From the NCBI GenBank assembly GCA_000934455.1, contig KN885072.1, forward strand, positions 48,506 through 112,505: a stretch of DNA of 64,000 bases, written 5' to 3'. This DNA is from Apostichopus parvimensis. Lineage: Eukaryota > Echinodermata > Holothuroidea > Aspidochirotida > Stichopodidae. Shown here one piece after another: positions 11,838 to 26,800 of the stretch. A model generated the notes under the pieces. It was given only the letters and a program-made list of their open reading frames with translations. It made no database searches and had not been told where the DNA came from. The translations under genes and the position numbers were made by a program. How positions within the stretch are numbered: position 1 is the first letter of the stretch; each line of letters starts with the position of its first letter.

Positions 11838-14800
11838 ATGGAGAGATTTGAAGATCATATCAAGCTGGATCACTTGAAGATGTTGATGAGGAAGTTTGAC
11901 CGTCACGAGCCTACGAGCGAGATGCCGATGGACGGCACGTTCTCTCCCGGGAGGGTCATCAAGAGAGAACCGGGCAACGTCACCCTCGGGGAATTTAAGA
12001 GCATGCTGACCTCCATGGGCATCGATACCTCCGAATGGGATACGCAGATGGAACTCCTCTTTGCAAAAGTAAGTTGATTAGAGACAGGCTGTTAAAATAA
12101 ATAAAGTGTTTGCAAAAACCATGAAAACTTTAAAAACGGCATTTGTGATGATTGACTTTGGTCAAGTTCTGACTGCGGTATTTTTGGCATTATAATGAAT
12201 GCAGTATATTACTTGTGCAGTGTCTTCCAGGATGATAATACCAGGTCCAGGGGCTTTGTGAGGGGTGCAATCCACCCCACTTTTCAACCCCCCACCCTCC
12301 ACACCACCAAAAATTAAAAGTAGTTATTACCACATGTACCTTGCATGTAGAGTCTAGACCTAATTATAAATCTCATTTATAGCCTAAATATACCTCAGAA
12401 TGCACCATTTCACATATAAAATTTTTTCCATTTTTTCTCTCAGAGGACCCCCAGATGCCCCTACATGGGAGTAGGCTTCAATGACCTCATAATGGCCACA
12501 CCCCTCCTTTTTAATATCCTGAATCTGCTCCTGCCCTAACAAACCAGTTAATTAAATAAATACTTGGTTTGCTTCTCTTCTAATCTAAACCAATAAATGG
12601 CTTATAAATATGACCTCTTTGTCAAATTGGAGGTAAACAAAATTAATTTTCTTGCAAAAGTCAGCTGAAAAGAAAAACAAATTCGTAAATGAAGTGAAAA
12701 GTACATTGAAATCAATGCAAAAACGATACAAATGTACACTTGAAAAGCATCAAAAACAGAGTTACATACTTTCATATTTATGAGACCAAGTCTTCTGTTT
12801 TACAATTTTACAACTGAAAGATGTCCAATCTAAATATATTTTATACATATACTTCATTTATCCATAGAAAACTATTATTTAATACTTTCTTTTTAGGTTA
12901 GTTGGCCTGATCGAAACGTCAGGCCAACTTACTTTAACACATTCTCCTACACAGGCTCTCTAGTGGATAAGCAGTTTGCTAACAGTTTTATTTTTATTTT
13001 TATTTTTAGGTCGATACATCTGCTGACGGTATGGTGGACTGGAATGAGTTTTGTACCTACATGCTTCTGCACTATCAAGAGAATGACAAAGTGATCCATA
13101 AGAAAGGAGTAGCATTTTTAAAGGAACCAACTATAATACATATCCCTCAAATTAAGGTGAGAAGTTCTACACACAAATTCAGAGGTATAGCTTTCAACAG
13201 TTGTGGCGTTTTCGGCAAATATTATTTGTGACCTGTATTCTATTGATTTTAGTAGTACACAGTTCATTTATCAATGGCTATTAGGAATTGAATTATGTGG
13301 GGGAATATGAGATAAACAAATAAAATTAAAAAATCTTTAGGAACTGAATTATGTGGGGGAACATGAGAAAAACGAATAAAATTAAAAAATCAAATGAGTG
13401 TTAGCAATTTTAAAAAGGTAAAAAACATATACATGATGTTAATGTAAAATAAAAAAAATTGTTTGACACTCATATAGTGAAAGTATTTCAGTAGCATCAT
13501 GTAAGATTGTCTTTTTCCTAAACATTATTTACAGCAAGACTCAGTCCTAGGGCTTGTTGTCGTGGAGAATCCTATCCGATTTATCACTCTCAGTAAGGTA
13601 AAGTGAGATATTATATAATAAGAATATTCTTATGCTCAAAGGTATATATATCATGTTTTCTGTCATCAAGTACAAACTTTCCTAAAATTTTCATACAAAT
13701 TGGGCAAGTTAATATTTAGTAGCTATGGCTAAAACATTGAAATTTTTGCCATACTGTAGGTCACCAAATGTACATATTATTTTAGTTGCTTATATTACTC
13801 AAGGCTAAATTATTTGATTCCTTGTCTAGAGATGGGTTTGGGCTGAAAATAGAAAGATTTAAGAATTAAACTCAATGTTTTTTGGTAGAAATGTTTCTTA
13901 TCTCTGTGGATAAGTGATTTGAATATTATAAAGCCCCCCCCCAAAAAATAAATTTACAGCTCACTTGATGTGATGACATCATTCACTCTGTTGTTGCCAG
14001 ATGCATTGAAACATTATCAGCAAAATTTTCAAAATATGTGTATGTCCACTACACAATTAAAATGCTATGAGGATGTGGTTATGACCCAAAGAAGCAGGAT
14101 ATTTACTGCAATTGTGTAAAAAACATACAGAATGTCTATCCTTTATATACATAAAAATGAAAGATAGAATTAATTTTTTTGTACCAGTAGTTTGCTTTTC
14201 TTGCAGGAGGGTTACTGATTCCATGTCTAGAGATGGTTTCGACTGAAAATAGAAAAATTTAAGAACTAAAATTCAACATTTTTGTAGAAATGTTTTTTTC
14301 TTCTCTGGATAAGTGATTTCAATATTATAAAGAAAACAAACCCCCCCCCCAAAAAAAAACACATTTACAGCTCACTTGATGTGATCACATTATTTGAACT
14401 GTTTTTGCCAGATGCATTAAAAAATTATCAGTAAATTTGATTTTTTTTTATTACGTCAACTACATCATTAAAATGATATAAGGATATGGTTATGACCCAA
14501 AGATATATTTACTGCAATTGTGTAAAAAAAAAACAATACATATCCTTCATATATATATTATGCACTTAAAAATGATAGATAGAATTAACTTTTGTACCTA
14601 ATTTTGCTTTTCTCGCCAGGAGGGTTACTTGTGCATTTTTGATCAAAATTTACAACTTGAAATAAACCATTTGATCAGCGAGGACTCTCAAGATTTGAGG
14701 GCTCTGCCGAGCCGACGGTTCCGAGCCTGGTATACAGATCTGGTATTGATGGGTAATACCAACATGATAGTGGTCAGCTCCAGCGGGAGGGTCCTCAAAT

Positions 14801-17800
14801 TCTTTGACGTGGTGGCGCAGGGATTTGTGGAGATCCATCACTTATATGGTAAGATGTACAATAAAAGCATATTAAGTTAAATATTCCAGTAAATTTAAAG
14901 GGTGTGAAGACTCACGCACAAAGAAACGTCTCAGCCGGTAATCTGACCTAGTTTTGAATGAGGTGTAACAGAAGTGTTAGACACCACCATCGGTCCCAGA
15001 AAATACACACACAGCTTGCTACCTTCGGTAATTAGACACTGTGTCAGTCAATACTTACAGCTACGGTCAATACCCACAGCACAGTGTACATAGCAGCGAT
15101 GGACATCTCAGATCCAGTTAAAGATAACAAGGTATCACGGTTCATTACTGTCTGCATTTTGTAGCGACAAGAAAAAACTTCACTTGCAAGCAACAGAAAG
15201 TTATTTTTTTCAGAGCGCGGCCTGCGGTTTGGGGCGAGTCTTCAATGCCTTTAACTTTCCAAGAAAATTGTAATGTGGGCATGCCCACAGAGAATATGTA
15301 ACTTTGTCGGAGGTGCATGGTACGTGTGATATGGGATGCTGAATACATTTCTGAGAATGCGCGGATATGTGAGCCGTCCTGTTGAAATAAAAATTCAAGG
15401 CTACTTCAAAGCAACATGCCATATATGGAATGCAAATAATCAATCATTTTTTGTGTCGCTGAAAATGCAGATGATGCAATACTTTGTCATATCTTGAACT
15501 ACTACATTTTTTTGCAATTTAACAGTGATAACAAGTTTGTAGGTGTAAGTGGGGGAGGGGGGAAGGTGAGGGTAATATTATACAAGTGACTTCATTGAAT
15601 ATGTGTTGTGACTAACATGCAATTGTTTACTGTTATTCTGTCATACAGCACTACAGGATATTCCTACCTGTCTGCACTATTGGTACAACGTCAAGGTAAT
15701 CTATTCTAATACAATCAGTTTTGCTTCACCCCTTCCCCACTCTCCCTTCCCCTTCTACCCTCCCATTCCCCCTCCCCACTTCCTGAGACTGCTCCTGAGT
15801 ACTTAAGAAATTTGAAAACATTGTGAGCGTTCGTATTTATAATGATTTGCTAGAGTATATCATCCATCTTTTCGTACATGTGAACTGTAAGCCACAATCA
15901 CACCCGATCTGAGCACAGAAATCATTCATGGGAAATAAATTAAGTGTTGTCATTGTCAACATTTAGAAACCATGAAAATGCTACATAAAATGTGAATGTA
16001 AGTGATTACATTAAAGTGAACCGATTAAATGAAAGTGAACTGATTACATTAAAGTGAGGGTGATTACATTAAAGTGAGGGTGATTACATAAAGTGAGGGT
16101 GATTACATTAAAGTGAACTGATTAAATGAAAGTGAACTGATTACATTAAAGTGAGGGTGATTACATTAAAGTGAACTGATTACATTAAAGTGAACTGATT
16201 ACATAAAAGTGAACTGATTACATTAAAGTGAACTGATATTACATTAAATTGAACTGATATTACATTGACTTGAACTGATTACATATTAAAGTGAACTGGT
16301 TAAATTAAAATTAATGATTACATTGAAGTGAACTGATAACATTAAAGTGAACTGATTACGTTAAAAGTGAACTGATTACATTAAAGTGAAGTGATGATCA
16401 ATCATATGTACCTCAAAGGTGATTCAAGTCTTGATCATTGGACCATAGCTAGATTCATCAAATTTCTTGTGACTGTTGATCAATAACAGATATTCTGTTT
16501 TTTCATCTTTCGTCACTTTCTTCAAACGAAAGAACCATCTCATAAATGAGTCATACATTTCTTCTGCAATAGAAACCACATGATGAATCGTTGCTGTTGA
16601 TGGGGAGCGATAATGGCTCCATTTATCTGTTCTACTTCCATAAACCTTGCCAAAGACTCTTTGAGCTGGACGGGAAAGCAACACAGAGATCTCAAAAGAT
16701 ATGGATGCCTGTGAGTACCACCCTATCCATTGATTGCATTAAAATGTTCTTTTCTTCTGTGCATAATGTCTGTTTACTCCGTACAAGATAATCCGTAATG
16801 AAGTGTGATGACCTCAGAAAAATGGCTGGGAAGTTTTGCTTCCCTCTCAAAAAAGGTACATATAATTTTCACTGAAGTACTGATAATCTTAAAAATATAA
16901 TTTCTCTCAAATCTTGAATGCATAGGCTTTCTTTCGAGAGTTTTCGTGAGTATTCATACGTCAGATAAAATAATTCAACAGCTCGGCATGACTTTTATAT
17001 ATTGATTCGTAAAACACATTTATTGATACCAAATGCTACAATTTTATGATATGTTGCAGTAGTCGAATCATTGTGTGCTTTAATGAAGCCAAGACTCACA
17101 GCCATTTACAAATTTAACATGTAGTCCTCACCCTATTGCAGGGCATGTGAGATTCGATCATCCTACTTTCCATCAAACTGTTACCATAGCAATTTGCACA
17201 TCCTTTTTTTTCAAATTTTTCAGGAGTTGTTTGTTCATCATGAGTATGTAAAGCATGTTAAACTGAGTAACATTCATACCGAGATGTTACGGAAGGTACA
17301 ATATTTGCCAGAAAAGAATTTGGTGATATCTTCTAGCGGCTCAAGTACGACATCTGTGGTGATAGCTGATGTCAGAGGCAAAAGAAGGAGATATGTTTTC
17401 AAAAGAAGGAAAGTAGGTATTTTATATAAAGATGCGGGGGGGGGGGGGGACTGTGAAAATGATGTTTTAGAAACTGAATTGAGTAGGATATTTTCCACTT
17501 TGGTGTGAGAGCATTGTGGTCATGTGGTTAAGGCAGTGGACTTGTGATCTAAGGTTTGCAGGTTCGAGTCCTGGCCAGATCATTACATTGTGTCCTTGGG
17601 CAAGGCACTTTATCTCCATTGCCGACCTCTTTTCACCCAGGTGTATAAATGGCGACCTGTGAGAAAAACTGTCAGCTGGGCGCTGTTTAGCTGCTGCCAT
17701 GTGGAGGGATGGTCTCTATGTTTGACAGGTTATCGTTGACCAGGGTAATATTGTGATGCGCCTTGAGCACCGTTATCTGTGGATATGCCTGCACTTTATA

Positions 17801-20800
17801 AACCCTCAATATTGTTATTATTAGTAGTACATATTTCCTTTTGCCATTGGTAGTATTAAGGGGACTATCATACTAACAAACAGAAACATAGAATACATTT
17901 TCATACCGCAGTACCAAAAATTAAAAACAATCTTCATTACAATGCTGTACGTTTCATGGCTATGAAAATTAGATAAGACATAAGGATTTTAATGTCAGAG
18001 AAATTGTCCAATTAAGGTGTCTTTTATTTACCATTAATTATTGGTCACTTTAAATATCTACAGATCATTTGGGGTAAATCACAGCCTGTGTGCCCGCCCC
18101 CCTTCTTTCCCATTATTTAATTTACAAACAGGCAATGAGTGCTAAAGGCAACACTCGCAGGATGAAGTGTAACCTGCAGAGACTATTCGTGGCAAAGTAG
18201 CGTAAATGCAAGTTCTCTATTTGTTGTACCATGATTGATATTGATAATTGTAGAGACAGAGCAAAGATATGAAATAAGGAATCAAAATTAGAACTTCCAG
18301 TATTGAGATACTGCGTCATTGATGCTCTCGTTTCTGATTGTATATAATGTTATGCAATTTGAATGGATGCATTTATTGGAGCCACTCAGGATTGTCACTG
18401 GCGTTTAACACCAGAAAAGAAAGAACCAACCATAGTATATGGGTAATGATATAGCATTATGGATTATTATACAAATTTATCTTCTAGTTTTCATTACCAC
18501 TTAAAAACACATGACACAGGTTGATTTATTCCTAACTTCTCGTTGATCATTCGTACCAGGGAGTTGAATGCTATGCTTACAGCGGTGAGCTTAACCTACT
18601 CCTGACCGGAGGGGTTGACCACAAGGTCCTTGCTTGGAACCCTTACATGGAAGATAAGCCCATGGCATTCTTCCTAGGACATCAGATGACCATTATGGCT
18701 GTTGCTATCAATGACATCACCAAACACGGCTATAGTTTCTCGAAAGATGGGGTGAGGGAAATTTTAAATGCTTTCAATTTACATTCCCAGAGTTACTTTG
18801 TAATATCCAGGCTTATTTGTTTTTATCTTTCAATTAATTTTGTTAAGGAACTTTGCTGCATTTTTCCGCATAATTATAAAGCATTTCTTCTTAACAGAAT
18901 TTTGAGTAACTGAATATATCATAAGCAGTTCCTCCCTATTCAAAGTGTGCCCTGTTATAGTGAAGGATAAAAAATATGAAGTTTTGTGTTTGTTCATCAA
19001 CGAATGGTCTCCGCAGGTTGTAAAGGTTTGGGATCTCTCCGAGTTCAACTGTCTTCAGACGATACCCATCAAGTTTCCGTGGCTACTGAATGTTAAACAA
19101 CCGGATTATATTCAATCAGCGGTCGTGTTGCACGAGCATCAGACACTCGTGATCGGATTTGGAGATTACCTAGCTCAACTCAAGGTCGGAAAAGCTGAAG
19201 AGCTGGATAAAAGCATCGTTCTAACCCACAACACCCAACTATGCTGCGCTATTTATAATTCTGTCTTTCAGCAGGTATGTATAGTAAACTAAAACAATGT
19301 TTATTGCAGGGACAGCTTGAATTAAGGAGAGACTTTTGATATATTTAATGATATTTGTTGGGCCGATATTGGATGACATTTTCAGCTCAATTTGGCACAG
19401 CCAATAGTAATAGAGCTTCTGCCATCACAAAAAGTATTTTTATAACTATCTGTCTGTCAACATCAGTAAAATGGCTGGTGTCATGCTGTCCATTTGCTTG
19501 ATCCTAATGAAAATAGTTGCTGACATAATTATAACATATTAATGTAGTATCAATGTTTAATAATAAATAAACCCATTGAAAACCTATTAGATGATTCGGA
19601 AAAATCAAATGGATAATTAATTTTGGTATAAAAGATAGGATAAGTATAAAAATCAGCTCTATGTTAAGAATTTGTTTAAAATTTTGTGGCCTATATGAAG
19701 TCCAGCGTGTGACGCAGATAAGTGGCAAGCATGGGGGTGGGGGGGGGGGGGGGGGGGAGTGTGGCTAGGGTACAGGAGGGGGAATGGCTGCCAACCATTT
19801 AAGCACTCATTCCCACTCTCCTTCCCTTACAGGTGGCAACAGGAGCTGACGATTCCACTATCAGCGTGTGGGACGTAGAATCAGGAAGGAAGTCCTTCTC
19901 CATGCCAGAAGCACATGGCACTGAAGAGATAACTTGTATGGGGTTCAGTAAGACCGGCAGAAAGCTCTACACGGGAGCCAGAAATGGTTCTGTTAAGGTA
20001 AATGTTGGTAAATTTAATTTCAAAGATTTCAGAGATTATGACAAGGTGTAATCAGCTTCTCTGCTTCAGTAAATCATGTTTCCATATAACAATTAGTGTG
20101 TACAGTCTTTAATTCAGTACTTGTCATTTTCTGTAATTGTATGTATGTATGTATGTATTTTAGATCCTCCTGCAAGCAGGAACTCGCTAACTCGCATAAT
20201 TAATGTTATCCATTCCTTTCAAAGTTACAGTAAAGACAGTTGCGTTGAAATTAGTACAACCATAGGATTTTAGCAAAACATTAACCCGTTTATAGTTAAA
20301 TTTGAAATGTGTAACACTTAGAGAATAGAGTATCCTGTACATTTAAGTCAGAGAAAATCCTGTTCTGGAGTATTTTCCATACGTCACAGATAGCACGTAC
20401 TAAGCTTTGCTTTACAGGACACATAGCACTGAGCTTTGCTTTACAGGACACATAGCACTGAGCTTTGCTTTACAGGACACATAGCACTGAACTTTGCTTT
20501 ATATGACACATAGCACTGAGCTTTGATTTATATGACACATAGCACTGAATTTTACTTTACAGGACACATAGCACAGAGTTTTGTTTACAGGACACAAAGC
20601 TGTGAACTTTGCTTTACAGCACACATAGCACTGAGCTTTGCTTTACAGGACACATAGCACTGAGATTTGCTTTACAGGACACATAGCACTGAGATTTGCT
20701 TAACAGGACACATAGCAGTGAACTTTGCTTTACAGCACACATAGCAGTGAACTTTGCTTTACAGCACACATAGCACTGAGCTTTGCTTTACAGCACACAT

Positions 20801-23800
20801 AGCACTGAGCTTTGCTTCTTTGCTTTACAGCACACATAGCACTGAGCTTTGCTTTACAGGACACATAACACTGAGATTTGCTTAACAGGACACATAGCAG
20901 TGAACTTTGCTTTACAAAACACATAGCACTGAGCTTTGCTTTACAGAACACATTGCCATAGTCATATTAAACTGAAAGACTTGAATATGCTTCCTTCTCT
21001 ATACTTCACTATAACTCACTATGCTTAATTATGCGTCTCTAAGCAGCGCGCCACCAAATTAATAAGATTGCCTTGTGTTCTGACTTCCTAAACATCTTTT
21101 TATGTATTTTACATGAGCGTTTAGGTGGATTTGAAAAATTGTTAATATTGTATCAATGGAACTTTAGGTAGTTCCATTGAAGTTGTGATATTAAGTACCA
21201 TGTTGGAAAAGTACTTTCTCAATGATGGTTTGGCAATTTATTTAGCTATGATTCCAGATAGAATGCAGATAGGTAACTTCTCATAATAAAGTAACCATCT
21301 TGAACTTACAAAGCATAATGCCTTTAACTTCAAATCTGGTACCATTCTATGCAGATACCCATCAAAGCCAACCCCCCCCCCCCCTCCTCTCAAATAAGAC
21401 CCTATACCTGGCTTCATCTTCAGATAAAGATGTTGGTTGCAAATATCTTTTATTTCATCTGTAACAACAACAAACATCCATCTTTCTATTTGTTGACAGG
21501 TTTGGAACTTTCAAAATGGTCACAACATCCACCAGTGTGAGTCCATTGCAGATTCAGAGGTCACAGGTCTAGTTTCACTGGGGAGAAGGAAAGGGGTCCT
21601 AGCAATCGGTTGGAGCAGACAAATTACATTCTATGATGACAGTGACTCTGATGTTAGTTAATATATATGTCTGTCATTATTGGTTGACACTATTTACTTA
21701 GTGACAGACCTGTTGAACCATTTGACATCTCGCCACTTACCTTTGCTAGAGAATTGGTGTAAATTAGTGCTCAACAGAATCAGTTTGTTTTTTCAGGCTA
21801 TTAGGTTAGCCTTATATTGTTAAAGGGTGTGAAGACTCGCAAAAAGAAACGTCTAATGCTGGTAATCTGACCTAGTTTCGAATGAGGTGTAACAGAAGTG
21901 TTGGACACCACCATCGATTCCAGAAAATACACACACAGTTTGCTACCTTCGGTAATTAGACACTAGTGTACAGTCAGTACATACAGCTGCGGTCAATACC
22001 CACAGCACAGTGTATAAATGAACGGTCCAGCTAAAGATAACAAGGTATCACGTTTCATTACTGTCTGCATTTTGTAGCGACATGAACAAAACGTCACTTG
22101 CAAGCAACAAAAAGTTAACTTTTTCAGATGGCCGCACGCGGTTTGGGGCGAGTCTTCAATGCCTTTAAAGATCTAAGCTTACCTCTAGAATTCGACACCA
22201 TGCTAAACTCATGGGTTTTCTGTGATAATGACTCCTGAATAAAAACGATGATAGGTTTATTGCTAGAACTGCTACCATCAAGGGCATAGGAACCGGGGGG
22301 GGCGCCAGCCCCCCAAGTGAAAAATATGGTGGGGCAGAAGTATCATTCCGCCCTGCCGCAAGTCAGAAAACCCCTTTTTCATTTCCAAATGAGAAAAAAA
22401 TCTCATTTGGAGCACCAAATTGCATCTAAGGCCAGGTGAAAATGCAAAATTATTTACAAAATGGAGTGGCCGGGTGTTGAAGTGTGCTATATTGCACCAA
22501 ATTGCATCTGAGGCCACCTGGAAATGCAAAAAAATTCCAAAACCCGACCCTGAGACCCCTCCCCCAGGCCGGCCATCAGTCTTCAGCCCCCCCACTCAAA
22601 AGTACCTTCCTATGCCACTGGCTACCATTACTTACAATAGAAGTCTGGTACTTACAGTTTATAATATAACTTGTTGCTGTGTAAATGTCAATGGTTAAAA
22701 AGTTCCTTCTGAATATGAAGTATCCATGTAGGAACACTTGCTGTATGTTTCAAATTAGAAGACTCTGAAAGCATGCTTTACTGAAATAATATAAAAGATG
22801 GCTGAAAAATCCATGGATGCCTTCTTAAATTGTTTGGCAGGATATTGAAAATATGGGATACAAACTTAATGTAACTTTCAAAATAGGTGGCGCTCTTTCA
22901 GAATGATCAATGTTTTTTTTTTTTAATTAAAAAAAAAAATAGAACTAGGTCCAACCTTCAACTGCCTTGTACTGAACTCTCAGACCAAATGTGATGATAA
23001 TAGAGGGCTGCACCATAGTAATTCTTATGGCAGTCTGCTCAGATATTGTATAAGGCCATTTCTTTTTTGCATAAGAGCAGGATTTTGTGACTGATATCAG
23101 TGCATTTAGGAAATGAAAATAAAATACATGTAAAATATGTAAAATGTTATTTATAAAATGTAAACTATATATAATTATGACAATGTATAGGTAATAACTT
23201 ATTTTAATAATTCAACCCTGCCAACTCACAATTAAATACATCATCTTTTCAAATTATTCTGAAAAGTTGAGTAATTCTGGTATTTGTGTTCACTTTATTC
23301 AGAAGTTTCATGTGCAAGCCAGGCATGAATGGAGAGGAGGACACTTACACAAAGATGACATTTTATCGGTAGACTTCTGCCCTCCTGGTCTCCTAGCAAC
23401 GGCGAGCTTTGATGGAGAGATTTTAATATGGAGTTCAGAGACTCAAAATCTTCTCTTTAGATTGAGAGGAGGTCAGCCCACTCAGGTGTAAGTGTTTGCT
23501 GAAGTTGGTTTCTTGGTGTAACTACACTTTCTCTTGTCTGCTGCCCTCTATTAAATCATTCTATTAGTAGCATTGGCAATATTCATTATAAAGCACATTT
23601 TTGCCTTGAAGTTCAGAAATTCTGGGCTTGTTTAATACTAAACGTGTAGAGTTGCACTTACTAAATGATATTGCAACAGGTAAATTTAGTAAAGACAAGC
23701 TCTTCATTATTTTCATGGGACAATTTTAAAAAAGGCAAGTAATTCTTGATTCTATTCTGTTCCACATATTTTATCACCTTGCAGTCATTTTCTTTCATAT

Positions 23801-26800
23801 CAGTGACAATAACAACAACAACAACATAAAAAAATATATATATATATTTTCCCAACAGTTAAGCTTATTTTATTGTTTTTCAAATATTTGGGATGAAACT
23901 TGACAAGTAAATCTGGACAAAGCTGCATGAGGTTTTCATATTGTAGTGATACTGAAAATTTGATAATATCTACACCAAACACAACTTTAGGTAAGAGGAA
24001 TACATTAAAATATATTGAGAGGTTATAAACGGGATAAGTTTCTTTAATTTACCCTCAAAGGACTCAGAAGTTGAAGGCATCTCTGTCTTTCGATAACCCA
24101 AGAGGTTCACCTACATCTGTTACCATGGGAACTGCCAGTAGACCAAACTCTCGCCATGTGTCCTCTCATAAAACACCAGCAGGGTAAGGAACTTTCCCCT
24201 CTTCTTAAGACACTGTAAGCATAAGTACATTTTTCTTTGTTCAAAAAAGAGAAATTGGTTGCCTTACTTGTCAGTTGTATGATGAAATGGAGTCACTTTC
24301 CACACTTAATTCTCAGATATGTTTCAGCAGAGCCAAGCCTGAAAATAATAGATAAATTAATAGATGCTGCTGGCAATATATATTAAGTTAATAGTCCTTC
24401 ACACATTACTACCAAAATTTCTCTAAGAGTTATTTTGTTTTCTCCTTCTGTTTGGCACTGCTTCAGTCAGTATAGGCTTAGTAGGCAATCTACCCTACAG
24501 TGATTATGATTTACATAACAAAGAATGTATCAATTCAGTATGATTTATAGATGACACAGATATATGGTTAGAATTCCATGTAAAAGCCTATCAATTCATT
24601 GCTATATCAAATGCTATTGACTATTTCCCAGATGCCTGTGTATGGTTTCCAATTTAACTTCCATTGAATTATTCGTGAAAAGTTCCTATGGCAATATTAT
24701 GCTATGCCTAGATGATACCCACCAGGGGAACAGAGTGTGAAGCAACTAGTTAGGTCATTTAATTAAGTTCATTTTAAGAAAATGCGGGCCTTTATGTCAG
24801 CGGCGATTGGAATATGATGGGAGATGACCATGGAGCTGTTATTTAAATGTAATTGTCTGTCATTCTAACGCAGGTTTTCACAGGCTCCTGTCGATAAGTT
24901 ACTCTTCCTAAAATATCGTATTACTCAGGGATTAAGCGATGGCGCCGTACTTATCTCAAGTGAGGCCGGTCGTCTGCACTTTTGGTCAGTTTACGACATC
25001 AGTCATTACCAAGGTACGTGCGTAAATGTTATAGTCTTTTAGCGTGAAATTAGCTGTGAATGAACTTGATGAACGGGTAATCCAATTCAATTCAATCCAA
25101 ATTTATGTCTCATATTATCGTACAGTAAAACATTGCACACCGTACAGTACAGTAGAAAAGTAACATAATATTAAGGGCATGAGGCTAGTGACCATAGACA
25201 ATAAATACAAAATACAAAAACAAGCAAAAGCTTTAATTCAACGAAAGATATTTAGGCTACAAAATAAGAGACCAGACAAGGGGAGAAGGAAACCGAGAAG
25301 AGATAAAAAAAGATAACGAAAGGAGAAATAAGAAACAGATATAGGTAAAGATGAGCAAAGAAATGCAGTCGAGAAGAAAGAGAGAACAACAAGTAACTCT
25401 GAGAATGTTCAGGCTTTATCTATGAGGCAGAAGATTATATATTAGCCCATCAGAAAACCAATATTTCTTGCCATTTGTAGTGTAGCGAGGTCTTCACTCT
25501 ATACTGTGTAATGTGATGCCGTACGTGCAACACAAAAGAGGAGTCAAACCCTTTGGCTGTTCTGCTCCAATTTATTATTGGGGTCATAGGGCCATTACTG
25601 GGTATTAAAGCCAGTAAAGAATATAAACAACATTAAAGAGGACGTTAAAGAAGAAGGTGGTACAACGTACCGCCACCGGACGGATTCGATAGCCCTGAGA
25701 ACTTTATAGCTCTCACATCTCAAAGTCGATTGTTACGTCAAAATGAATATAAATAATAATGGTTAAGAAGTTCAAATACGAGTTGTTCTTACAGTGGTTA
25801 GACGGCGTGTGTGCAGAAGCAACGCTAACGATAGCTTTAAAAGGGTGCTCCACACCAAAACAATAGGGAACACTGTTTTAGTGAGTAATATTACAGTCTT
25901 ACAGATAAACAATAGAGTCCACTGTGCGATGTGCGTAGATACAGGCAAATTGTAGGGTCATAGGTCATAAAAGTTGTTTGTTACGGGGAGAGTTCATGAA
26001 TATGGATTACGCCACATTCCCTCACTGTGTACAGGTAATGATTTTTGGAGATCTAGACCTCTTATCCTTACTGCAGAGTTTTAACAATGATCTCAATGAG
26101 GAAGTTGCCCACACAGCCTTAATGATGAGTGACTTGCCACGTACCCTTTCCATATTGATCCATTTTTTAGAAAGATCAGGGTATCGATTGAATACAGAGA
26201 TATTAACATAACTTAACTCTCATTTTTTGTGGACAGGTAATTTCTATTCTAGTAAGTACACAGATCAGTCTGTTTTGGCCCTGGCTACGGATCCGAAGAA
26301 TAAATTGTTGGTGTCCGGGGACACTAGAGGTTGGATCTACATCTGGGATATTCAAACATATTGCTTGACACCAAACAAGGAGGTGAGTCTAACACTGGTC
26401 TTTTCTTTCTTACTTTCTTCTGCATTAATTTGGTGAACTTTGATCAGATCATTTTGACCACACAGTCAGCCATATTTTGCAAAGACCAAATGATATACTT
26501 TTGACTGCGTTATGACCTATTTAAAACAATGAATAGGATTGATAAAGATTTACACTTAGTATAAAAAAAAAATAAAGATGTATGTATGTATGTATGTATG
26601 TATGTATGTATATGTGATCTTCCCGCAAGCAGGAACTCGCGAAAGAAGCCATGGAGGCTTATAGACTCGCAAGCTGACCGAAGCCAATCTCTCGGCCCAC
26701 ATCCATTTAACGTCCATGTCGGGAAGTTGTTATTGAACAACACCCTTGCCAGACGATTGTTTGACTCTGTTATAAAGTGATATTTTTAAACTGACAAGAG

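Noticed and set aside
16010-16395. CRISPR-like array
   Set aside because: Repeats are contiguous with no unique spacers and the context is a eukaryotic intron: a minisatellite. The same holds for 20397-20945.
17520-17592. Intact tRNA gene
   Set aside because: A and B boxes are present but no acceptor-stem pairing or cloverleaf; the SINE body follows directly.
25978-26211. 78-codon frame as an extra WD40-gene exon
   Set aside because: Exons 14 and 15 join in frame without it, it lacks a matching acceptor and phase, and it resembles no known domain.
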